In this document: piece by piece, positions 1-5,034 of the stretch
Numbering within the stretch: the stretch's first letter is position 1
Layout: the number at the start of each line of letters is the position of its first letter
Assembly: GCA_016207465.1 (NCBI GenBank)
Contig: JACQPP010000085.1
Span: forward strand, 1 to 14,639
From: Methanobacteriota archaeon
GTDB taxonomy: Archaea > Halobacteriota > Syntropharchaeia > JACQPP01
DNA: 14,639 nucleotides
Direction: 5' to 3'
Made by a program: the position numbers and the translations under genes
The notes under the pieces: model-generated
Told to the model about the DNA's origin: nothing
Databases searched by the model: none
The model's input: only the letters and a program-made list of their open reading frames with translations

Positions 1-188
1 TAAGAACATAGTAAAATAGTTTTTATTAAACAACCCCATTGAAAAGTTATTATTTGGGAAAAGTTCGGCATCGCCGAAATACCGCGAGGGGGAAACGCGC
101 GGAACCCGAAGAGGGGACAGGGACTCCTGGCGGGGCAAAAGAAGGCAGCGCCCTGCACCCGGGAAACAGTGTCACTCAATATCGGTTT
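1..188. other. Non-coding AT-rich and hairpin-rich segment downstream of the recombinase gene
   Basis: No credible coding region is seen. Bases 1-60 are markedly AT-rich compared with the rest of the window. Two short inverted repeats follow: TTCGGC/GCCGAA at 64-69 and 73-78 with a 3-nt loop, and CCGCG/CGCGG at 82-86 and 98-102. On the minus strand this DNA lies immediately downstream of the recombinase stop codon, so the hairpins and the T-rich stretches that follow may help end that transcript. On the plus strand the same segment has TATA-like sequence (TTTTTATTAAA near 21-31) before the hairpins and ends in TTTTT at 186-190, so a small plus-strand RNA is also conceivable. I recognise no tRNA, 5S or other known RNA here. 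Confidence 0.4.
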
Positions 189-1007
189 TTAAAGAGAGTC
201 CAACGGGCTCGGGATTTTCTTCAATTCCTCCGTGGACACCCGGGTGTAAATCTGGGTGGTGGAGAGGTTGGAGTGGCCCAGCAACTCCTGTATCTTCCGG
301 ATGTCCACACCCGACTCCAGGAGGTGGGTGGCGAAGGAGTGGCGGAGGGTGTGGGGGGAGACCGGCTTCTGGATTCCGGCGCGGCGGGCGGCATCCTGGA
401 GGGCCTTCTGGACCGTGGAGGGGTGGAGGAAGCCCCGGCGACCGGGGAACAGGGGTCCGGTCTTGCGGCCCCGGATGTATTTTTTCAGGTCGGAGATGAG
501 GTTCTTGGCGAGGATGACGAGACGGTCCTTCCTGCCCTTTCCCCCCCGAACCCATCCGATTCCCTGGTCCATCTCCAGGTCCTCCACCTTCAGTTGGATG
601 CACTCCGAGAGCCGGAGGCCGGAAGCGTACATCATGGAAGCCATCAGGCGGTGCTTGTCGTTCTGGATTCCATCAATCAGAGTGCGGACCTCCCCCGGGT
701 TGAGGACGACTGGGAGGCTCTTCTCGGCCTTCGGAGCCCTCGTTTTCCCGATGTCCCTCTCCAGCACCTCCTCGTAGAAGAAGCGCAGGGCGGCGCGGAC
801 GAGGCCCACCGATTTGGCGGCCATCCCACCCTCGATTTTCGAGGCCAGGAAGGCCCGGATGTCCTCCGGGGTGACCTGGGCCGGGCTCTTGGACGCCCAC
901 GCCAGGAACTGCCGGTTGTAGAACAGGTAGGCCTTGACGGTGCGGGGGCTGAAGCCGCGGAGTTTCAACTCCGTGGCGAGGGGCCCCAGCGGGTCGGTTT
1001 TGGGCAT
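189..1007 (-). CDS. xerA: XerA-like tyrosine recombinase/integrase
   Basis: A 272-residue site-specific tyrosine recombinase that cuts and rejoins DNA through a 3'-phosphotyrosine intermediate. Residues about 1-90 form the N-terminal SAM-like core-binding domain (LKLRGFSPRTVKAYL motif). Residues about 100-272 form the catalytic domain with the full active site: Arg132 (ASGLRLSE), Lys157 (GGKGRKDR), His219 and Arg222 (HTLRHSFATHLLE), His245 (LLGHSNLSTTQ) and nucleophile Tyr254. Size and motifs fit archaeal XerA, which resolves chromosome dimers at dif, but integrases of small archaeal elements look alike, so the symbol is provisional. The ATG lies 19 nt after the stop of the upstream nuclease gene, and a G-rich AGGGGGGT sits about 13 nt before it, so the two are probably co-transcribed. 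No dif-like site was recognised in the window. Confidence 0.88.
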   Translation of the reverse strand: MPKTDPLGPLATELKLRGFSPRTVKAYLFYNRQFLAWASKSPAQVTPEDIRAFLASKIEGGMAAKSVGLVRAALRFFYEEVLERDIGKTRAPKAEKSLPVVLNPGEVRTLIDGIQNDKHRLMASMMYASGLRLSECIQLKVEDLEMDQGIGWVRGGKGRKDRLVILAKNLISDLKKYIRGRKTGPLFPGRRGFLHPSTVQKALQDAARRAGIQKPVSPHTLRHSFATHLLESGVDIRKIQELLGHSNLSTTQIYTRVSTEELKKIPSPLDSL

Positions 1008-1026
1008 GGCGGCGGCAGCAACCCCC

Positions 1027-1530
1027 CTACACAGGGTCCCCCCCCGGCGGGAGGGGAGCCCCCGGCCATCCGTGGAACTCGAGAAGGAGACCCCAGTTGT
1101 TGAGATACTGGTGCCGATCCTCCTTGTCCTTTTTCTTCACCTCGCCGGAGAGGTCGGACTCGAAAACAGCAATCATATCGCTCTTCCCTAGGGTCCCCAC
1201 GCACTCCCGGGGGAACACGAAGAAGCCCCGGGGGTGGTCTTCGGGCTGCTCCAGGACGACACAGACGAAGAAATCACTGCTCCTCTGAAGGGGGGTAGTA
1301 ATGCGGAACTGCCAGAACTTGTACTTGTAGAGTTTCTCGGTGCCGGCACGGGTCTTTGTGCTCCGGTTCCAGGAGGGGAGGGCTGTCTTCACCTCGACAC
1401 GGGCCCCGTTCTGGCCGAGGAAATCGAAGCCCAGGTCGGAGACCCGGAGGAGCCGGAAGCCGCGGCGGGCCAACTCCAGCTGGACGTAACTCTCCCCCAG
1501 ATAGGAGAGGCGCTTGAAATCGAGGTCCAT
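1027..1530 (-). CDS. PD-(D/E)XK-fold nuclease-like protein
   Basis: A 167-residue protein from the chosen start. It has the pattern of the restriction-endonuclease-like fold: an early helix with LGESYVQLELARRGF (Glu13), then GFDFLGQNGARVEVKTA with Asp36 and Glu46-Val-Lys48, which matches D-x(n)-E-x-K. A later hydrophobic strand (SDFFVCVVLE) also fits the fold. The best guess is a DNA endonuclease related to archaeal Holliday-junction resolvase-like or homing/restriction-type enzymes; the exact family is not identified and the substrate is unknown. An in-frame ATG at 1608 would add 26 residues, but those codons are rich in A/T third positions (GTT, ATA, TCT, TTA, AGT), unlike the GC-ending codons after 1530. 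I therefore prefer the ATG at 1528-1530. It lies just upstream of the recombinase gene, probably in one transcript. The C-terminus is Gly/Pro-rich. Confidence 0.62.
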   Translation of the reverse strand: MDLDFKRLSYLGESYVQLELARRGFRLLRVSDLGFDFLGQNGARVEVKTALPSWNRSTKTRAGTEKLYKYKFWQFRITTPLQRSSDFFVCVVLEQPEDHPRGFFVFPRECVGTLGKSDMIAVFESDLSGEVKKKDKEDRHQYLNNWGLLLEFHGWPGAPLPPGGDPV

Positions 1531-1560
1531 CCCAAATAGCGCCTGCGGGCCCACGCTCCA

Positions 1561-1569
1561 AATACTTTC
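1561..1569 (-). promoter_or_regulatory. TATA-like box for the nuclease-recombinase unit (candidate)
   Basis: On the minus strand the sequence reads GAAAGTATTTGG, a TATA-like AT stretch centred about 35 nt before the preferred ATG at 1530. This would give a very short leader, as seen for other genes in the window. The match to the archaeal TATA consensus is weak. Confidence 0.25.
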
Positions 1570-2063
1570 CGTTAAGCCCTGTAAGCGAGATATCGGTATA
1601 ACCTGCATTAAACCGAATTATCACGAGGGAAAGTGGTCACTCCCCCTCCCCGGTGCCTCTTGGTGCACCCGAGAGGAGTCTTTCGATGGGGCCCCATGGC
1701 TGAGAAGACCCATGAAAACGCGCCTACGGGCTCCTGAATGGCCCTTCTCGGAAACTTGGGGGGGGCCCGAGGGAGAGCGCGTTCCCCATGCTCGCCCCGG
1801 CTCCCCCAGGGGGGCTCCAGGCGCCTTTTGGAGCCTTTGGCGGATTTGGCCGAAAAGGGAGGCCCGCGGGGAGGAGGGGCGCAGCGGCGACGCCCATGGC
1901 GCTCCCTTTCCAGACTCTTCCCAGCGTCCATTCAGCCCCCGACTGGACCCTCCAATGAATGTGCCCTCCACCCAGCCGGGATGGCCCCCCGCCTGCTTCC
2001 TGCTTTCTCGCTATCTCGCCTCTGTAGAATTTAGGTTCCCCGAACTATCCCGGGATGGCAGGG

Positions 2064-2149
2064 ATAACATTGTTATAAAAAACATACTTTTAAAAAACAT
2101 CTATAAATCAACTCTTATTATAAAAAATCTTCTAAAGTCATACTTATTT
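2064..2149. promoter_or_regulatory. AT-rich island with repeated TATA-like motifs
   Basis: An 86-nt block that is almost entirely A/T inside GC-rich DNA. It carries TTATAAAAAACAT at 2073-2085, a variant TTTTAAAAAACAT at 2088-2100, CTATAAATC at 2101-2109, and TTATAAAAAATC at 2118-2129. Read on the minus strand the first and last become TTTTTTATAA, which also fits an archaeal TATA box, so the island could drive transcription either way. It lies over 200 nt from rpl1, which has its own TATA-like box. What it drives, if anything, is not clear; a plus-strand start near 2148 or a minus-strand start near 2050 would each give an RNA without a protein gene. Confidence 0.45.
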
Positions 2150-2325
2150 CGGTGGCGTCGAAATTCCAGAATCGGCGGGCAGGGCGGCCCAGGGCCGGTG
2201 CGCTTCTCACCCCTCCGCCACGCCGGACGCCGCAGGGCCGTGCGCCCCCGTTTCCCGGGTGGCCTGCCCTGGGCGGCTCTCCATCTTCCCCGCGTGGGCG
2301 CCCTCGGCGTCCGCCGGGGAACGAA

Positions 2326-2335
2326 CTTTTTATAG
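2326..2335 (+). promoter_or_regulatory. TATA-like box of the rpl1-rpl10-rpl12 operon
   Basis: CTTTTTATAG is centred about 31 nt before the rpl1 ATG and is preceded by purine-rich GGGGAACGAA, a plausible BRE. Transcription would start only a few nt before the ATG, so the leader would be very short. The GAGGTCA at 2351-2357 resembles a Shine-Dalgarno sequence but might fall at or before the transcript start. Confidence 0.55.
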
Positions 2336-2361
2336 TAGGGAGGGGGATATGAGGTCAAATC

Positions 2362-3006
2362 ATGCCCAAGGAGGAGCGGAACCTGGGAGACGCGGTCCGG
2401 AGGGCCCTGGAGAAGGCCCCGGGCCGGAAGTTCGCGGAGGGGGTGGACCTGGCCATCCATCTCCAGAATGTGGACATGGCGAAGACCGCGAACCGGGTGG
2501 ACGAGGAGGTGGTTCTCCCCCACGGCACGGGGAAGGAGCCCCGGGTGGCGGTGTTCGCCAAGGGGGAGGTGGCCCTCCGGGCCCAGAAGGCCGGGACGGC
2601 GGTCATCTCGCCGGACGAGATTCCCCGGTTCGGGAAGGACAAGAAGGAGGGACGCAGGCTGGTGCAGAAGTATGACGCCTTCGTGGCGGAGTCCCACATC
2701 ATGGCCCTCATCGGGAAGAATCTCGGCCCCATCCTGGGGCCCCGGAACATGATGCCCATCCCCCTGCCCCCGGACGGGAACATCGACAATGTGCTGACAC
2801 GGATGAAGAAGACGGTGCGAATCCGCTCCAAGGACAAGATGGCCTTCCACGTGAAGGTGGGGAGGAGGTCCATGAAGCCGGAGGAGGTCATCGAGAACAC
2901 CGAGGTCGTCCTCAAGCGGCTGGAGGGGAGACTGGAGCGGGGGGCCCAGAACATCAAGTCGGTCTACATCAAGACCTCCATGGGGCCCCCGGTGAGGTTG
3001 CTATAG
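2362..3006 (+). CDS. rpl1: 50S ribosomal protein L1
   Basis: A 214-residue L1 protein (uL1), the usual archaeal length. It forms the L1 protuberance on the large subunit, binding 23S rRNA near the E site where deacylated tRNA leaves; in archaea it can also bind its own mRNA and repress translation. Recognisable features are the N-terminal KFAEGVDLAIHLQNVD segment (about 23-38), LPHGTGKEPRVAVFAKG (about 52-68), and the L1 signature LGPILGPRNMMPIPLP (121-136), followed by the closing domain-I strands (AFHVKVGRRSM; IKSVYIKTSMGPPVRL). The ATG follows GAGGTCA by a few nt and a TATA-like box by about 31 nt. It is first in an operon with L10 and L12; L11, often the preceding gene in euryarchaea, is not here. 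Confidence 0.95.
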   Translation: MPKEERNLGDAVRRALEKAPGRKFAEGVDLAIHLQNVDMAKTANRVDEEVVLPHGTGKEPRVAVFAKGEVALRAQKAGTAVISPDEIPRFGKDKKEGRRLVQKYDAFVAESHIMALIGKNLGPILGPRNMMPIPLPPDGNIDNVLTRMKKTVRIRSKDKMAFHVKVGRRSMKPEEVIENTEVVLKRLEGRLERGAQNIKSVYIKTSMGPPVRLL

Positions 3007-3015
3007 GGGGAAGCC

Positions 3016-3867
3016 ATGCGGACGCGGCGCTGGAAGGAGGAGGAGGTCAAGCGGCTGAAGAAGATGGTGCAGGACGCCCGGGTGGTGGCCTTGGCGGGCC
3101 TGCGGGACCTCCCGGCGTCCCACCTCCAGGAAATCCGCGCGGAGACGGTGCGCCGCGGGGGCCAGGTGAAGGTAGCCAAGAACAGCCTGCTGCGGCGGGC
3201 CCTCCAGTCGAAGCACAAGGAGCTGGCCGACGCGGTGGCCGACCAGAGCGTCCTCCTGACCTCCACGGAGAACCCCTTCAAGTTCTTCAAGGCCATCGAG
3301 TCCACCCAGAGGAAGGCCCCCCTCCGCGGCGGGGCCGTGGCCCCCATGGACATCATCGTCCCCGCGGGGCCGACCCCCTTCCGGCCGGGGACCGTCCTGG
3401 CGGAGCTGCAGGCAGCGGGGATTCCCGCGGCGGTGGAATCCGGGAAGGTGGTGGTCCGGAAGGACGTGGTGGTGGTGAAGGCGGGGCAGAAGGTGGGCCC
3501 CAATGTGGCCTCCCTGCTGGCCCAGATGGAGATTCGCCCCGTGGAGCAGGGGCTCCGCGTGCGGGGAATCTGGGAGGAGGGCACGTTCTACCTCCCCGAG
3601 GTCCTGCGCATTGACGAGGGAAAGGTCCTGGCCGACCTCCAGATGGCCGCCCGGGGCGCCCTGGGGCTGGCCGTGGAGATTGCCTATCCCACCCCCCAGT
3701 CCATCGAGGCCCTCCTGGTCCGGGCCCACCGGGAGGCCCGCGGGCTGGCCATCGAGGCGCCCGTATACGAAAAAGGGGTAATCTCCGACATCCTGGCGCG
3801 GGCCCAGAGGGAGGCCCAGGCCCTGGCCGCCGCCGCTCCCCAGGCGTCTCCGGCATCAAAAAGTTAA
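3016..3867 (+). CDS. rpl10: 50S ribosomal protein L10 (stalk protein P0)
   Basis: A 283-residue archaeal P0 (uL10), the base of the ribosomal stalk that anchors L12 dimers and helps recruit translation GTPases. The N-terminal rRNA-binding domain spans about 5-105 (VVALAGLRDLPASHLQEIR, then GGQVKVAKNSLLRRAL). The archaeal/eukaryal insertion domain spans about 108-180 (MDIIVPAGPTPFRPGTV, GIPAAVESGKVVVRKD). The helical spine that binds L12 dimers is about 225-275. The protein ends in an Ala/Pro/Ser-rich ASPASKS. It has no acidic linker or terminal LFG motif, which many archaeal P0 proteins carry and which the L12 here has, and it is shorter than many archaeal homologues. Its ATG is 9 nt after the L1 stop, with a weak G-rich ribosome-binding sequence. 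Confidence 0.94.
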   Translation: MRTRRWKEEEVKRLKKMVQDARVVALAGLRDLPASHLQEIRAETVRRGGQVKVAKNSLLRRALQSKHKELADAVADQSVLLTSTENPFKFFKAIESTQRKAPLRGGAVAPMDIIVPAGPTPFRPGTVLAELQAAGIPAAVESGKVVVRKDVVVVKAGQKVGPNVASLLAQMEIRPVEQGLRVRGIWEEGTFYLPEVLRIDEGKVLADLQMAARGALGLAVEIAYPTPQSIEALLVRAHREARGLAIEAPVYEKGVISDILARAQREAQALAAAAPQASPASKS

Positions 3868-3871
3868 TAAC
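3858..3871 (+). promoter_or_regulatory. Possible internal promoter before rpl12
   Basis: The AT-rich AAAAAGTTAATAA overlaps the rpl10 stop, about 45 nt before the rpl12 ATG, and stands out from its GC-rich surroundings. It could give extra L12 transcripts with a leader of roughly 20 nt; archaeal stalks hold several L12 dimers per P0. The match to a TATA consensus is only partial. Confidence 0.22.
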
Positions 3872-3910
3872 CCCATCCCGATAGTGTAAGCACCGATTCA
3901 GCCCCCCATC

Positions 3911-4228
3911 ATGGAATACGTCTACGCCGCCCTCCTGGTCCACAACTCCGGAAAGCCGGTGACCGAGGAGGCCATCGTCTCCGTGCTCAAGGCCGCCGGG
4001 GCGAGCGCCGACGCCACCCGGGCCAAGGCCCTCGTGGCCGCCCTGGAGGGCGTGAACATCAAGGACGTCCTCGCCAAGGCCGCCGCGGCCCCCGTGATGG
4101 CCGCCGCCCCCGCCGCCGCGGCCCCGGCAGCCGGGGGGGACGCCAAGAAGAAGGACGAGAAGAAGGAAGAGGACAAGGGGAAGGCCGAGGAGAGCGGCAT
4201 CGAGGGGCTCTCCGCGCTGTTCGGGTGA
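3911..4228 (+). CDS. rpl12: 50S ribosomal protein L12 (stalk protein P1)
   Basis: A 105-residue archaeal P1-type stalk protein, unrelated in fold to bacterial L7/L12. Dimers sit on the L10 spine and bind elongation and initiation factor GTPases. Residues 1-58 are the helical dimerisation domain (MEYVYAALLVHNSGKPVTEE, GVNIKDVLAKA). Residues 59-76 are a flexible Ala/Pro hinge. Residues 77-95 are a charged Lys/Glu linker. The tail GIEGLSALFG (96-105) is the conserved factor-binding end. It starts 43 nt after rpl10 with no Shine-Dalgarno sequence (CCCCCCATC before the ATG), so initiation may be leaderless or coupled differently from the two genes before it. Its stop lies 9 nt from the end of the convergent peptidase gene. 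Confidence 0.95.
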   Translation: MEYVYAALLVHNSGKPVTEEAIVSVLKAAGASADATRAKALVAALEGVNIKDVLAKAAAAPVMAAAPAAAAPAAGGDAKKKDEKKEEDKGKAEESGIEGLSALFG

Positions 4229-4237
4229 TTCTGCGGC

Positions 4238-4966
4238 TTATCTTCCCAGAGGGATTCGGGTGAGTTGGTAGAGGAGGTCGCCGTAGAGGAGCGCCATCGC
4301 CCATCCGGTGGTGATATAGAGCATGAATGGGAGTTTGGGGGTGGCCCACACCCTCCCCTGGGGGCCGGTCTTCTGGAGGAGTTTCTCCCGGTATTCGGGG
4401 GTGAGGTCTGTTCCCCCGGGGACGTAGGATTTCCCGGTGACGGGGTCGCCGAGGAGCCGCCATTGTTTTTGGAGGCGGGGGTCGTCCACGGGCATCTGGA
4501 CGGCCACGAACCCGCGGAGGCTTCGGGGGTTCTTGAGTCTGTGGTTGAGGGCAATCATCCAGAGGATGGTGGTGAGGCTGAGTAAGACGCTGTTGCCGAA
4601 GAGGGTGAATGCGAAGAGCTCGAATGGTGGAGTTGTCCCGAGGGGGAGGCCGGGGCCCATGCGGGGGTAGGTTGGATAGAGGAGGGCTAGGGCCATGAGG
4701 GCCTTGGCGTCGGCGCCCCCCATGGCGTGCATCCTCCAGAGGAGCCAGGCGAAGGGATACATGAGGCCGATGGAGACCAAGGCCTGGCGGAGGAGCACCG
4801 GGTGGAGGGCGGTGTTGGTTCCGAAGAACTCCAGTATGGTCAGGGCGGCCCCGGCAGCCCCCATGAGGAGCCAGACGCGGTTGGAGACCCGGCGGGTCCT
4901 CCAGTCCGCGTAGCAGGCGTAGGCCAGCAGGAGGCCCGCTATGAGGGTGCGCTCCACATCGAACAT
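4238..4966 (-). CDS. A24-family preflagellin/prepilin peptidase (FlaK/EppA/PibD-like)
   Basis: A 242-residue integral-membrane aspartic peptidase of family A24, which cleaves the short positively charged leader from type IV pilin-like preproteins such as archaellins, pilins and binding proteins. The two catalytic aspartates are visible: Asp21 in YADWRTRRVSN after the first helix, and Asp86 in MGGADAKALM, the GxGD-type motif. Hydrophobic segments lie at about 6-20, 32-48, 60-78, 87-98, 115-142 and 213-232. The C-terminal soluble loop and last helix (LPFMLYITTGWAMALLYGDL) resemble the archaeal A24 C-terminal domain. It has no bacterial methylase domain. No pilin or archaellum gene lies beside it, so the substrate cannot be told. 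The ATG is 68 nt from the divergent polymerase start. Confidence 0.85.
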   Translation of the reverse strand: MFDVERTLIAGLLLAYACYADWRTRRVSNRVWLLMGAAGAALTILEFFGTNTALHPVLLRQALVSIGLMYPFAWLLWRMHAMGGADAKALMALALLYPTYPRMGPGLPLGTTPPFELFAFTLFGNSVLLSLTTILWMIALNHRLKNPRSLRGFVAVQMPVDDPRLQKQWRLLGDPVTGKSYVPGGTDLTPEYREKLLQKTGPQGRVWATPKLPFMLYITTGWAMALLYGDLLYQLTRIPLGR

Positions 4967-5034
4967 GGTTGCACTGGATTGCCCTCTGCCTGAAAGCCTT
5001 TTTCCATTTTCCGGGCCAACCCGGTGCAGGGCCG
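4967..5034. promoter_or_regulatory. Divergent promoter region between peptidase and polB
   Basis: A 68-nt spacer separates the two divergent start codons. The AT-richer stretch GCCTTTTTCCATTTT (about 4996-5010) lies some 25-38 nt before the polB ATG and close to the expected TATA position for both genes. Neither strand gives a good TATA consensus, so the exact boxes are not assigned. Confidence 0.4.

Larger units (their letters stand above)
1531..2361. other. Long non-coding region between nuclease and rpl1
   Basis: No convincing protein gene on either strand: the open frames here have low-complexity Gly/Pro/Arg/Ser composition and lack family motifs. The region has three parts. 1600-2060 is GC-rich with several inverted repeats, including the perfect 12-bp palindrome ATGGGGCCCCAT at 1686-1697, a 7-bp stem GGCTCCA/TGGAGCC at 1813-1819 and 1829-1835, and TATCCC/GGGATA around 2046-2066. 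2064-2149 is a strongly AT-rich island. 2150-2325 is again very GC-rich, with possible pairings GGGCAGG/CCTGCCC and GGACGCCG/CGGCGTCC. It ends at the TATA-like box before rpl1. The region could hold a structured RNA or a long regulatory leader. I looked for SRP RNA, RNase P RNA, 5S rRNA and tRNA signatures and found none. Confidence 0.5.

Noticed and set aside
1..188. tRNA, 5S rRNA or a dif site next to xerA
   Set aside because: No T-loop GGTTC-type signature, no conserved 5S block and no 28-bp imperfect dyad resembling known archaeal dif sites could be found.
39..1103. A 354-codon plus-strand frame covering the recombinase gene
   Set aside because: The minus-strand frame has a complete tyrosine-recombinase active site; the plus-strand product resembles nothing known.
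1600..2060. SRP RNA or RNase P RNA in the non-coding region
   Set aside because: Fragments such as CTGGAAAGGGAGCG (minus strand) and GAGGGAAAGTGGTC (plus strand) are faintly similar to conserved pieces, but the required partner helices and other conserved blocks are absent.
1514..2335. A 273-codon plus-strand frame spanning the non-coding region
   Set aside because: It begins inside the nuclease gene, runs through the AT-rich island and GC-rich blocks without consistent codon use, and shows no family motif.
4969..5034. An upstream TTG start extending PolB by 22 residues
   Set aside because: The extra residues do not resemble PolB N-termini, while the ATG at 5035 gives the typical beginning and leaves a promoter-sized spacer.
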